Positions 55,692 to 64,000 of a stretch of DNA of 64,000 nt are shown here, one piece after another. A program made the translations under genes and the position numbers. The DNA is taken from NCBI GenBank assembly GCA_016432725.1, contig JACJDG010000003.1:4030001-4094000 (forward strand), in the 5' to 3' direction. The notes below the pieces were generated by a model. That model did no database searches. It saw nothing but the letters and a program-made list of their open reading frames with translations, and had not been told where the DNA came from. The stretch comes from Streptomyces sp. DHE7-1. GTDB lineage: Bacteria; Actinomycetota; Actinomycetes; Streptomycetales; Streptomycetaceae. How positions within the stretch are numbered: position 1 is the stretch's first letter; each line of letters begins with the position of its first letter.

Positions 55692-55720
55692 CAAGCCCCA
55701 GGTCGCTGACCTGGGGCTTG
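55692..55720 (-). terminator. hairpin terminator after tRNA-Gly
   Basis: 13-bp stem CAAGCCCCAGGTC / GACCTGGGGCTTG with loop GCT, 6 nt beyond the tRNA 3' end. Confidence 0.75.
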
Positions 55721-55726
55721 AGGAAG

Positions 55727-55797
55727 AGCGGGTGACGAGAATCGAACTCGCGCTCTCAGCTTGGGAAGCTGATGTTCTACCATTAAACTACACCCGC
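55727..55797 (-). tRNA. tRNA-Gly, anticodon CCC
   Basis: 71-nt cloverleaf: acceptor arms GCGGGTG / CACCCGC, D-arm GTTTAATGGTAGAAC, anticodon stem CAGC/GCTG with loop TTCCCAA giving anticodon CCC, and T-loop GTTCGATTC. Discriminator T; CCA is not encoded. Reads GGG codons. Confidence 0.96.
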
Positions 55798-56079
55798 GTG
55801 ATTAACGGGCTGCCCGCCTCCGCGGAGTCGAGGCCCGAACGCTCGCTCACTGTACCCCATCGAGGACCCCCGGTGCCCGGACCCGGGGTCCTCGTGCGTC
55901 CGGGGCATGGGATACCGCTGCGGGGGAACGGAGTTGGGGCGTACCGTGGCGGGGTGGGAGAGGGGCCGGGCGAGGCCGGAGTGCCGCCTGGAGAGTCGTC
56001 TCTTTGATCCCGTAATGTGGCTTTCGTCGCCAGGGCAGCAGGGCGACGAGGCTCTTGGGGAAGGGACTTGAGGGATTTG

Positions 56080-56238
56080 ATGGATCGCACCGTCGTTCGT
56101 TGCGCGGACGGACACGTCTTCAGCGCCACTTCGTTCCCGATGCAGAAGGCCGAGCGGCTGGGCCCCGGCCGGCTCGTGAGGTGTCCGCGGTGTGCCCGGC
56201 TCCGCAGTGTGGTGCAGGTGGCCCTGGAGAAGCGGTAA
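56080..56238 (+). CDS. small zinc-ribbon protein
   Basis: 52 residues. Two Cys/His pairs: VVRCADGH near the N-terminus and VRCPRCARL near residue 35, giving a likely zinc ribbon. ATG with SD GAGGGA 5 nt upstream. Similar tiny zinc-ribbon proteins occur across streptomycetes upstream of dcd; function unknown. Confidence 0.75.
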   Translation: MDRTVVRCADGHVFSATSFPMQKAERLGPGRLVRCPRCARLRSVVQVALEKR

Positions 56239-56282
56239 CCGGACCGACCGCACACGGACACAGGCGCGCGGAGCCGTCACGA

Positions 56283-56313
56283 TTGCCGGGGCTCCGCGCG
56301 CCTTGCGTATCCT
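56283..56313 (+). promoter_or_regulatory. promoter of dcd, probably leaderless
   Basis: TTGCCG (56283-56288), 19 nt, TATCCT (56308-56313), then 6 nt to GTG 56320. No SD. Confidence 0.5.
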
Positions 56314-56319
56314 CGGGGC

Positions 56320-56895
56320 GTGCTTCTCTCAGACAAGGACATCCGGGCCGAGATCGATGCCGGGCGGGTACGGATCGATCCCTATGACGAAACCATGGTT
56401 CAGCCGTCGAGCATCGACGTCCGGCTGGACCGCTACTTCCGGGTGTTCGAGAACCACCGGTACCCGCACATCGACCCCTCGGTCGAGCAGGCCGATCTGA
56501 CCCGGCTGGTCGAGCCCGAGGGCGACGAGCCGTTCATCCTGCACCCCGGGGAGTTCGTGCTCGCCTCGACGTACGAGGTGATCACGCTTCCCGACGACCT
56601 CGCCTCGCGTCTGGAGGGCAAGAGCTCCCTCGGCCGGCTCGGTCTCGTCACGCACTCCACCGCCGGGTTCATCGACCCCGGGTTCAGCGGGCACGTGACG
56701 CTGGAGCTGTCCAACCTCGCCACCCTGCCGATCAAGCTCTGGCCCGGTATGAAGATCGGCCAGCTCTGCATGTTCCGGCTGACCTCGCCGGCGGAGCACC
56801 CGTACGGCAGCGAGCGCTACGGCTCCCGGTACCAGGGCCAGCGCGGGCCGACCGCCTCGCGGTCGTTCCTGAACTTCCACCGGACCCAGGTGTGA
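56320..56895 (+). CDS. dcd: dCTP deaminase
   Basis: 191 residues, full family length. Motifs: QPSSIDVRLDRYFRVF, HPGEFVLAST, SSLGRLGLVTHSTAGFIDPGF (cut here to SSLGRLGL and TAGFIDPGF) with the catalytic Glu expected in the LEGKSS/LELSNL region, and a C-terminal YQGQRGPT. Deaminates dCTP to dUTP, feeding thymidylate synthesis; trimeric cytosolic enzyme. The phosphoribosyltransferase gene follows by 10 nt. Confidence 0.97.
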   Translation: MLLSDKDIRAEIDAGRVRIDPYDETMVQPSSIDVRLDRYFRVFENHRYPHIDPSVEQADLTRLVEPEGDEPFILHPGEFVLASTYEVITLPDDLASRLEGKSSLGRLGLVTHSTAGFIDPGFSGHVTLELSNLATLPIKLWPGMKIGQLCMFRLTSPAEHPYGSERYGSRYQGQRGPTASRSFLNFHRTQV

Positions 56896-56905
56896 GGGCG
56901 GCGGC

Positions 56906-57415
56906 ATGAGCGTGGCACGCGAGAACCTGACCTACGAGCGGTTCGGCACCGCGGTCCGCGAGCTGGCCCAGACCATCGCGGACGACGGGTACCAGCCCGA
57001 CGTCGTGCTGAGCATCGCGCGGGGCGGCGTGTTCGTGGCGGGCGGGCTGGCCTACGCCCTCGACTGCAAGAACATCCACCTGGTCAACGTCGAGTTCTAC
57101 ACCGGTGTCGGCACCACCCTCGAGATGCCCGTCATGCTCGCACCGGTGCCGAACGTGATCGACTTCTCCGACAAGAAGGTGCTGATCACCGACGACGTCG
57201 CGGACACCGGAAAGACGCTCAAGCTGGTGCGCGACTTCTGCCTCGACACCGTCGCCGAGGTGCGCTCCGCGGTGATCTATGAGAAGTCCCACTCCCTGGT
57301 GAAGTGCGAGTACGTCTGGAAGCGGACCGAGGACTGGATCAACTTCCCGTGGTCCGTGCTCCCTCCGGTCCGCAAGGCCGGTACGCCGGTCACGCCGTCC
57401 AAGGACGCCCTCTAG
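56906..57415 (+). CDS. phosphoribosyltransferase family protein
   Basis: 169 residues with the PRPP-binding motif VLITDDVADTGKT and an N-terminal VVLSIARGGVFVAGGLAY hood region, as in xanthine/hypoxanthine-type and uncharacterised PRT proteins. Probably a purine-salvage enzyme, which fits its position just after dcd in one transcription unit. Substrate base not resolved. Confidence 0.88.
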   Translation: MSVARENLTYERFGTAVRELAQTIADDGYQPDVVLSIARGGVFVAGGLAYALDCKNIHLVNVEFYTGVGTTLEMPVMLAPVPNVIDFSDKKVLITDDVADTGKTLKLVRDFCLDTVAEVRSAVIYEKSHSLVKCEYVWKRTEDWINFPWSVLPPVRKAGTPVTPSKDAL

Positions 57416-57481
57416 GACCGGCGGGGTCCGGCGGCCGGGGCTCGTGCCGCCGGTGCGCCGGACCGTGCCGTCAGAGCGTCG

Positions 57482-57901
57482 TCACTGCGCGGCCTGCTGC
57501 TGTTGCTGCTGCTGGGTGCAGTTGATGGTGACCTTGTCCCCGTCCCTCGTGACCGCCTTCAGAGACTTGGCGGCCTTGGCGGCCTTGGCGGTCTTCAGCG
57601 CCTTGGCCGTCTTCAGGGCCTCGGCGACGGGGTCCGAAGCGGCCTGCTGCTGCTGTTGCTGCTGCTGGTTGCAGTTGACCGTGATGGTGCCCTCGTCGTC
57701 CTTGGCGGCCTTCAGGGCCCTGGTGGCGGTGTCGCCCGTGCGGACCTGGTCCATCGAGGGGTAGGAGATCTGCAGGAGCGTCATGTTGCCCAGCAGCGGA
57801 AGGGAGTCCCCGACACCTTGTGCCTGGGCACCGCCGGCGCTGAGGAGAACCGCGGCCGTCACAGCGGCGCTGACCGCGGCACATCGCTTGGCGAACTTCA
57901 C
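57482..57901 (-). CDS. small secreted protein with two polyglutamine tracts
   Basis: 139 residues: signal peptide (about 1-28, ending AQA), then two related modules. Module 1 ends TITVNCN followed by eight Gln; module 2 ends VTINCT followed by seven Gln. Between them is an Ala/Lys-rich helix (LKTAKALKTAKAAKAAK). Each module has one Cys, so a disulfide is possible. GTG start with SD AAAGG 8 nt upstream. No family recognised. The two modules look like an internal duplication. Confidence 0.75.
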   Translation of the reverse strand: MKFAKRCAAVSAAVTAAVLLSAGGAQAQGVGDSLPLLGNMTLLQISYPSMDQVRTGDTATRALKAAKDDEGTITVNCNQQQQQQQQAASDPVAEALKTAKALKTAKAAKAAKSLKAVTRDGDKVTINCTQQQQQQQAAQ

Positions 57902-58050
57902 TCGACCAACCTTTCGTCGTCCCTGATGCCGAATGCCTTGCTTCGGGGACAGAATGGTCACGACGAGCGGCGAAGGATCACTGGGCACGCTGCGGTGCCT
58001 TCCTTTTCCCCCGTACAGCCTCACCCGGGGAAATACGCCGAGCGGATGCC

Positions 58051-58085
58051 AAAGACCCCCGGCGGGTGATCGCGCGGGGGTCTTT
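58051..58085 (-). terminator. Rho-independent terminator of the Yip1-family gene
   Basis: 11-bp stem AAAGACCCCCG / CGGGGGTCTTT with a 13-nt loop, 23 nt after the stop. T and A runs at both bases allow action in both directions. Confidence 0.8.
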
Positions 58086-58107
58086 TCCGTGATGGTGAAG
58101 GACCGGG

Positions 58108-59048
58108 CTAGAACGTGCCCAGCTTCACGATCGACAGCAGCGCGATGAGCTGGATGGCCGACGCGCCCAGCGCCTTCGGCCAGGGCAGGTCGTGCGAACG
58201 GGACACCATCAGGGTGAGCAGGACGCCCGCGCCGATCCAGGTGGCCCAGCCGAGCAGCTGGACGAATCCCGCGTCGCCGCCGAAGAACATGGCGAAGACC
58301 AGGCGAGGGGCGTCCGTGAGGGACGTGATCAGCATGGACAGGCCGACCGTGGGCTGCCAGGCGCCGTTGCCGCCGAGCTGACGGGCCAGGGTGTGGGTCA
58401 CCACGCCCAGGACGAAGGCGCTCAGCACCATCGCCACGGCGGTGACCAGGACGATCGGCACCGCGTTGGACAGCGTCGCGTTGATCGCGTCCGCGCGGGC
58501 CCCGTCGAAGCCGAAGACGGCGAGCAGGCCGTAGAGGAAGGTGACGATCAGGGCCGGGGCCCACATCGTGTAGTCCCGCATCCGCAGGAACGTCTGGTTC
58601 GGGGCGAGGACGACGCCCTTCAGCAGTTCCTTCCAGTGCAGGGGCGGACCGATCGGGCCGGACGGCGCGGCCGCGCCGGCGTGGTAGGTCGAGCCCTGGG
58701 TGTAGCCGGCGGCCTCGTCGACCGAGAACGCCTGGGTGTGGCCCGGGTTGTTCGCCGCGTACGGGTCGTACCCGCCGGGTCCGGCGCCCTGGTGGCCGCC
58801 GTCGAAGTACTCCGGGCCGTCGTCGGCCCGCCCCGGGTACCCGTACGGCTGCCCCTGCTGCGGGTACGGCGGCTGCGGCGCCGACGGGTAGCCGTACGAG
58901 GGGCCCGCGGGCCGTCCGTACGGCTGTCCCTGCCGTCCCTGCGAGGGCCCGCCGGGCCGCCCCTGTCCGTACGACGGTCCCTGCGGCGCCTGCTGTCCTT
59001 GGGGGTGCGGTTGTCCCGGCCCCCGCGTCCGATCCTGAATCCAGCCAC
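58108..59048 (-). CDS. Yip1-family membrane protein with Pro/Gly/Tyr-rich N-terminus (one apparent frameshift)
   Basis: About 313 residues. N-terminal 130 residues rich in Pro, Gln, Gly and Tyr (QPYGYPG-like), then about five membrane helices from HWKELLKGVVLAPNQTFLRM onward. One base is missing in GGGGG 59001-59005; the start GTG reads VAGFRIGRG. The C-terminal half fits the Yip1/DUF1282 plan. Role unknown. Confidence 0.75.
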
Positions 59049-59153
59049 GTCATCGAACGTACCTGGTCCCGGCGGCCGACGTGCCGGACCCGGGCGTCCG
59101 GGCCCGGCTTTGCGGCCGACCTGTGACATCCCCTAAGGGACCGTCAGGGTCGG

Positions 59154-60626
59154 TCAGTCGGCGAAGTTGGCACCGAAGAACGGCGTGCCCGTCGTCGAGA
59201 CGCCCGAGGTGCTCGGGGACATGGCGCGGGAGCCGGTCGTGGTGATCCTCGTGCCGTTGGAGGGCAGGTAGGTCACCGCGCCGTTGTCGGCGTTCTCCCG
59301 GGAGCCCACGATCAGGTCGGCCCTGCCGTCGCCGGTGACGTCGTCGAGCTTGACGTCCTGCCCGAAGTAGTCGTCGTCCTCGTCGCTGCCGGGCACGCCC
59401 GCCGTCGACTGGGCGAAGGACTGGGCGCCGGAGGCGGTGTCCAGGCCTGCCGGGGTGCCGTAGAGGACGGTGACCGTACCCGTGTTGGCGGCGCTGCCGA
59501 TGTTCTCGCCGGCCACGCCGATCGCGAGGTCGAGGAAGCCGTCGCCGTTGACGTCGCCGAGGTCGAGCTCGTAGCCGAAGAAGTCGTTGCCCTCGGCGGT
59601 GCCGGGGACGTTGCCCGTGTCCTGGGTGATGCCGGTGGCGTTGGAGGGGCCGCCGTCGGAGCCGTAGGTCACCCAGACCTTGCCGCCCTTGCCGGAGTCC
59701 GGGATGGCCGTGCCGTCGTCGGTGGTGGTGTTCCAGTAGGCGCCGCTGACGATGTCCCCGTAGTGGTCGCCGTTGATGTCGCCGATCGCGGTGATCACGC
59801 CGGGCTTCAGCGGCACGGCCTCGGACATGTGGAGGCCGCTCGCCCCGCCCGGGATGTAGTAGTTGCGGTTCCAGCCTTCGGCGGTGTCGGTCTCGAAGCC
59901 GTCGACGACCAGGTCGGTCTGCCCGCTGTTGTTGATGTCGCCGGCGGTCAGGTTGAGCGGGCCGCCCGCGTCGGTGCCCATGATCGGGGGCTTGACCGTG
60001 TACTTGCCGCCCGGGGTGCCGGCGGAGCTGAAGCCGCCCTTGAGGACGTAGATGGTGGCGGTCGAGCTGCCCACGGCCAGGTCGGCCCGGCCGTCGCCGT
60101 CGAAGTCGCCGGCGGCGAGGTTCTTGCCCCAGTAGTCGTGCGCGGAGGGGGCCGGGTCGGCGACCGCGGACCCCTTGCCGGTGATGCCGGAGGCGGAGCC
60201 CCACAGGATGACGACGCCGCCTCCGTCGGTGTCACCGCCGACGTCCTCGCCGGGGGTGCCGACGGCGAGGTCGTCGTACCCGTCGTTGTTGAAGTCGGCG
60301 TACGCGGTCTCGGCGCCGAAGTGGTCGCCGCTCTCGGCGGAGCCGGGGTTGCCTGCGGTGTTCTGGCTGATCGTGGAGCGCTTGGCGGACGAGATGCCGC
60401 TCTGGCCGCCGTAGAGGACGACCAGCTGGCCGGCGGCCTTGCTGCCGCCGACGTAGGCGCCGTCGGCGGAGAAGGCCGTGTCGCCGATCCCGTCGTTGTT
60501 GAAGTCGGCCTGCGGGACGACGGTGGAGTCCGCGGCCGTGGCGGTGACGGCCGAGAACGTGAGCAGCCCGCCCGTCAGAGCGGCGGCCGTGGCCGTCGCG
60601 AGGGCGAGTCGCAGAGGCTTGTGCAT
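59154..60626 (-). CDS. secreted FG-GAP repeat (integrin-alpha-like) protein
   Basis: 490 residues: signal peptide (1-31), then about seven FG-GAP repeats, each with a calcium-loop motif such as DFNNDGIGD, DFNNDGYDD, DFDGDGRAD, DINGDHYGD, DVNGDGFLD, DVTGDGRAD. Predicted seven-bladed beta-propeller, extracellular. Intact frame. Functions of bacterial members are mostly unknown; binding or hydrolase-associated roles are possible. Confidence 0.92.
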   Translation of the reverse strand: MHKPLRLALATATAAALTGGLLTFSAVTATAADSTVVPQADFNNDGIGDTAFSADGAYVGGSKAAGQLVVLYGGQSGISSAKRSTISQNTAGNPGSAESGDHFGAETAYADFNNDGYDDLAVGTPGEDVGGDTDGGGVVILWGSASGITGKGSAVADPAPSAHDYWGKNLAAGDFDGDGRADLAVGSSTATIYVLKGGFSSAGTPGGKYTVKPPIMGTDAGGPLNLTAGDINNSGQTDLVVDGFETDTAEGWNRNYYIPGGASGLHMSEAVPLKPGVITAIGDINGDHYGDIVSGAYWNTTTDDGTAIPDSGKGGKVWVTYGSDGGPSNATGITQDTGNVPGTAEGNDFFGYELDLGDVNGDGFLDLAIGVAGENIGSAANTGTVTVLYGTPAGLDTASGAQSFAQSTAGVPGSDEDDDYFGQDVKLDDVTGDGRADLIVGSRENADNGAVTYLPSNGTRITTTGSRAMSPSTSGVSTTGTPFFGANFAD

Positions 60627-60818
60627 GCGGGTTCTCCTGCTGCATGCGGGGATGCCTGGCGGGCATCCGCAGTCGATGGGGTGCGGACCGTCCGGGTTCG
60701 CCGCGGGTTGTCCCGCGGTTCACGGAGCGTTCGGCGCAGAGAAGACCCGCGCGGGGACGCAAGGGTTGTACGTGACGCCGGTCACTTTCCGGGCCGCCGG
60801 GAACCGGGCCGGCCCGGA

Positions 60819-62115
60819 TCACATCGCCAGGAACTCCGAGCTGGAGAACGTCACCGCCGGCCTGTCGTCGAGCAGGTCCTTCGCCGATCCCCGGTACACG
60901 GCGACGGTGTCCTTCGTGTCGCCCCGGTGCGTCCGCACGACCAGGTCGGCCCGCCCGTCCCCGTCGAAGTCGCCGGCCGTGAGGACCCGCGTGGTGCCGG
61001 GCCCCGGCGGCGCGAGGGTGACCGCGTCCCTCCCGTGAGCCCGGCCGGCCCCGCCCGCAGGACGCGCAGCCGGGAGCCGCTGGAGACGAGTTCGTCGCGG
61101 CCGTCGCCGTCGAAGTCGGCGGCGTCCAGCGTCGAGCCCGGCACGGCGAGCGTCGCCGGCGCCGCGGGGGCCGGCAGGTCGTAGCGCAGGGACGTTTCCG
61201 CCGTGCCGCCGACCGCCGCGTCCAGCGCCTTGCCGCGGCCGAAGCGGCCGAGGGCCACGTCGACGCCGGCGGGCAGGCGGGTGCCGGTGCGGGTGGGGCC
61301 GGCCGGGCCGCCGAGGACGAGCGCGGCCCTTCCGGTGCCCTCCGTGGCGCGGACCACGAGGTCGTCGGCCCCGTCGCCGTCGACGTCGGCCGCGGGCCCG
61401 GCGGGAACCTCGCCCGGGGAGGTCAGCGGCGCGCCCGCCGCGCGCGGGGCGCCGGTCCGGCTGAACGGCCCGCGCAGGTACGACAGCCTGCCGCCGGAGG
61501 CGTGCAGCACCAGGTCCTCCTCGCCGTCCCCGTCGAAGTCGCCGCAGACCGGCTGGTCCGGCCAGTCGTTGCCGAAGCGGGCGCGGTCCGGGACGGAGAG
61601 CTTGACCGCGCGGCCGGCCAGCCCGGCGGGTGAGCCGAACAGCACCTGCAGCGGCACCGGGGCCGCCCCTGGCCGTCGTAGGGCGGGTCGGTGGAGACGA
61701 TCAGGTCGGTGAAGCCGTCGCCGTCGAGGTCGCAGCCGGCTTCCGCGTCGAAGACGGCGGGGAGCCGGCCCTTGGTGGGGGCGGCCCGCTTCCCCGGGGT
61801 GAGCAGTTGCCGCGCGCCGGGCGTCAGGCCGCGCGGTCCGCCGTAGACGATCCCGATGCCCGCGTCGTCGGCGTGGCTGTCCTCCTTGACGAGGTCGTCG
61901 AGGACGAGGTCGCGGTGGCCGTCGCCGTTGAAGTCGTCGGGGACGTCGCTCCCCCCGCCGCGCGGCACGGGGATCTCCGCGGGGGCGTCGGCGATGCGGG
62001 CGGGCGTGGGCCCGGCCCCGCCGTCCGCGCCGTCCGGGCCGCAGGCGGTGAGGAGCAGGGTGCCGCAGAGGACGGCGGTGGCCGCGGTACTGATCCCACG
62101 TCTGCGCAACGGCAC
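60819..62115 (-). CDS. VCBS/FG-GAP repeat lipoprotein (two apparent frameshifts)
   Basis: About 432 residues after restoring bases at 61660-61663 and 61028-61036. Signal peptide with lipobox LTAC, then repeats with DFNGDGHRD, DLDGDGFTD, DFDGDGEED, DVDGDGADD, DFDGDGRDE, DFDGDGRAD. GTG 62115 is chosen because GGGAGAGG lies 6 nt upstream and gives an ideal signal peptide; ATG 62157 would add 14 residues. Beta-propeller, membrane-anchored outside the cell. Paralogue of its neighbour. Confidence 0.82.
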
Positions 62116-62223
62116 CGCGCACCTCTCCCGGCTCTCGGACGACAACCTCGCAATCATGCACGCGTTCGAGAGACGGGGTAAGGGGCGGGGGTGGCGGATC
62201 GGTCACGGCCGGTCCGCGGACAC

Positions 62224-62266
62224 CACGGCGCCCCCCGGTCCGCGGTGCGGTCCGGGGGGCGCCGTG
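62224..62266 (-). terminator. hairpin terminator of the iron-sulfur gene
   Basis: 15-bp stem CACGGCGCCCCCCGG / CCGGGGGGCGCCGTG with a 13-nt loop, 17 nt after the stop. Confidence 0.8.
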
Positions 62267-62283
62267 TGCTGTTCAGCGGGTGG

Positions 62284-64000
62284 TCACTTCACCGGCTCGG
62301 GCTCCGGCTCGCTCTCCGCCTCCGCCTCGCCCGCCGGGTCGACCGGCGTCCTGACGGAGTCGAGCAGCAACTGGGCGACGTCCACGACCTGGATGGACTC
62401 CTTGGCCTTGCCGTCGTTCTTCTTGCCGTTGACCGAGTCGGTCAGCATGACCAGGCAGAACGGGCAGGCGGTCGAGACGATGTCCGGGTTGAGGGAGAGG
62501 GCCTCGTCGACGCGCTCGTTGTTGATGCGCTTGCCGATCCGCTCCTCCATCCACATCCGGGCGCCGCCGGCGCCGCAGCAGAAGCCGCGCTCCTTGTGGC
62601 GGTGCATCTCCTCGTTGCGCAGGCCCGGGACCTTGCCGATGATCTCGCGCGGAGGCGTGTAGATCTTGTTGTGGCGGCCCAGGTAGCACGGGTCGTGGTA
62701 GGTGATGATGCCCTCGACCGGGGTGACGGGGACCAGCTTGCCCTCGTCCACCAGGTGCTGGAGCAGCTGGGTGTGGTGGATGACCTCGTAGTCGCCGCCG
62801 AGCTGCGGGTACTCGTTGCCGAGCGTGTTGAGGCAGTGCGGGCAGGTGGCGACGATCTTCTTGGCCGACTTCGGCTTCCTGGACTCCGCCGTGACCTTGC
62901 CGTCGTCGTCCAGCTCCTCGCCGAACGCCGTGTTCAGGGCCATGACGTTCTCCATGCCGAGCTCCTGGAACAGGGGCTCGTTGCCGAGGCGGCGGGCGGA
63001 GTCACCGGTGCACTTCTCGTCGCCGCCCATGATCGCGAACTTCACGCCCGCGATGTGCAGCAGCTCGGCGAAGGCCTTGGTGGTCTTCTTGGCGCGGTCC
63101 TCCAGGGCGCCGGCGCAGCCGACCCAGTACAGGTACTCGACCTCGGTGAGGTCCTCGATGTCCCTGCCGACGACCGGGACCTCGAATTCGACCTCCTTGA
63201 GCCACTCCAGCCGCTGCTTCTTGGCCAGGCCCCAGGGGTTGCCCTTCTTCTCCAGGTTCTTGAGCATCGTGCCCGCCTCGGACGGGAACGCGGACTCGAT
63301 CATGACCTGGTAGCGACGCATGTCGACGATGTGGTCGACGTGCTCGATGTCGACGGGGCACTGCTCGACGCAGGCGCCGCAGGTGGTGCAGGACCACAGG
63401 ACGTCCGGGTCGATGACGCCGTTCTCCTCGGCGGTGCCGACGAGCGGGCGCTCGGCCTCCGCGAGGGCGGCTGCGGGCACGTCCTTGAGCTGCTCCTCGG
63501 AGGCCTTCTCCTCGCCCTCCATGGTCTTGCCGCCGCCGGCCAGCAGGTACGGCGCCTTGGCGTGCGCGTGGTCCCGCAGCGACATGATCAGCAGCTTCGG
63601 GGAGAGCGGCTTGCCGGTGTTCCAGGCGGGGCACTGCGACTGGCAGCGGCCGCACTCGGTGCAGGTGGAGAAGTCCAGCAGGCCCTTCCAGGAGAACTGC
63701 TCGACCTGGGAGACGCCGAATACGTCGTCGTCGCCCGGGTCCTCGAAGTCGATCGGCTCGCCGCCGGAGGTCATCGGGAGCAGGGCGCCGAGGGAGGTCC
63801 CGCCGTCGGCGTTGCGCTTGAACCAGATGTTCGGGAAGGCGAGGAAGCGGTGCCAGGCCACGCCCATGTCGGTCTTCAGGGCGACCGTGATCATCCAGAT
63901 GAAGGACGTCGCGATCTTCAGGCCCGCGAAGAAGTAGGTGAGGTTCTGGAGCGTGGAGACGTCCATGCCCTCGAGCCAGTGGACGACCGGGTACGAGATG
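62284..64000 (-). CDS. membrane-associated (Fe-S)-binding oxidoreductase, heterodisulfide-reductase-like (5' end outside window)
   Basis: At least 572 residues remain and the frame continues past the right edge. A membrane helix lies near the left of the visible part; then come two 4Fe-4S motifs (CTECGRCQSQCP and CTTCGACVEQCP), and two CCG-type modules (CPHCLNTLGNE / YHDPCYLGRHN and GFCCGAGGARMW with CPFC later). This is the plan of HdrD/GlpC-like and actinobacterial 'Fe-S-binding' proteins that pass electrons between menaquinone and a soluble partner. The C-terminus is Glu/Pro-rich. Confidence 0.92.
   Translation of the reverse strand, partial: ISYPVVHWLEGMDVSTLQNLTYFFAGLKIATSFIWMITVALKTDMGVAWHRFLAFPNIWFKRNADGGTSLGALLPMTSGGEPIDFEDPGDDDVFGVSQVEQFSWKGLLDFSTCTECGRCQSQCPAWNTGKPLSPKLLIMSLRDHAHAKAPYLLAGGGKTMEGEEKASEEQLKDVPAAALAEAERPLVGTAEENGVIDPDVLWSCTTCGACVEQCPVDIEHVDHIVDMRRYQVMIESAFPSEAGTMLKNLEKKGNPWGLAKKQRLEWLKEVEFEVPVVGRDIEDLTEVEYLYWVGCAGALEDRAKKTTKAFAELLHIAGVKFAIMGGDEKCTGDSARRLGNEPLFQELGMENVMALNTAFGEELDDDGKVTAESRKPKSAKKIVATCPHCLNTLGNEYPQLGGDYEVIHHTQLLQHLVDEGKLVPVTPVEGIITYHDPCYLGRHNKIYTPPREIIGKVPGLRNEEMHRHKERGFCCGAGGARMWMEERIGKRINNERVDEALSLNPDIVSTACPFCLVMLTDSVNGKKNDGKAKESIQVVDVAQLLLDSVRTPVDPAGEAEAESEPEPEPVK

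Noticed and set aside
2836..61664. Programmed ribosomal frameshifting as the reason for the broken frames
   Set aside because: No slippery sequences with downstream structures, unrelated families are affected, and every event is the loss of one base in a G/C run, which fits sequencing error.
1..64000. CRISPR arrays, insertion sequences, integrases, attachment sites or prophage genes
   Set aside because: Searched by eye: no regularly spaced repeats, transposase or integrase motifs, or tRNA-flanking direct repeats were seen. The tRNA-Gly at 55727 shows no nearby integrase.

Overview
The window reads as a streptomycete chromosome. It is very GC-rich, GTG and TTG starts are common, genes often overlap by 4 nt (ATGA/GTGA), and the families are typical of the genus (DUF4328, DUF6286, Asp23/Gls24, short CspA proteins, paired MerR-type regulators, TraR/DksA zinc fingers). 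Both ends cut genes: an ECF41 sigma factor on the left and a large iron-sulfur oxidoreductase on the right.

Layout. 0-5 kb: ECF sigma factors, a membrane anti-sigma candidate, DUF4328, an SDR and an aquaporin. 5-17 kb: cell-envelope genes, namely a GT-C-like membrane glycosyltransferase, a heme/molybdopterin membrane enzyme, a methyltransferase-glycosyltransferase operon, an OmpR-type two-component system, an NAD epimerase, a secreted amidase and an M1 peptidase lipoprotein. 17-26 kb: a VOC protein, a secreted TNT-type NADase candidate, a stress-type operon (two DksA-like proteins, an MreB-like ATPase, an Rv1733c-like membrane protein), a NarL-type two-component system and a fused SecDF. 26-28.5 kb: an ECF41 sigma factor with its oxidoreductase partner. 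29-36 kb: a six-gene fatty-acid modification operon with two tandem cyclopropane-fatty-acid-synthase homologues. 35.6-43 kb: Asp23 envelope-stress genes in two blocks, with a molybdoenzyme-fasciclin operon between them. 43-44.6 kb: sigK-rskA. 44.6-56 kb: a membrane-anchored HTH regulator, lipoproteins, two cold-shock genes, two MerR-type paralogues, a CBS protein, a DEAD-box helicase and a giant secreted FG-GAP protein. 55.7-64 kb: tRNA-Gly, dcd, a phosphoribosyltransferase, a secreted polyglutamine protein, a Yip1-family protein, two more FG-GAP/VCBS proteins and the iron-sulfur protein.

Main discovery. The same bipartite promoter, CCAATCC-N15-CCGGATT, lies upstream of sigK (44547-44575), of the molybdoenzyme-fasciclin operon (41330-41358) and of the fatty-acid operon (29307-29335). 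In Mycobacterium tuberculosis SigK is encoded with an FAD oxidoreductase, a DUF1365 protein, the UfaA1 methyltransferase and a DUF1295 protein, and it drives the fasciclin proteins MPT70/MPT83. This window carries all of those parts as three separate units tied together by one promoter, plus a second CFA-type enzyme, an alpha/beta hydrolase and a molybdoenzyme. The inference is a streptomycete SigK regulon linking envelope lipid modification to a membrane molybdoenzyme and a fasciclin lipoprotein.

Data quality. At least 24 apparent frameshifts in 18 genes all behave as the loss of exactly one base, nearly all in runs of 3-5 G or C. Restoring the bases makes every one of these genes an exact multiple of three. 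This looks like systematic sequencing or assembly error, so the affected genes are annotated across the break as intact genes.
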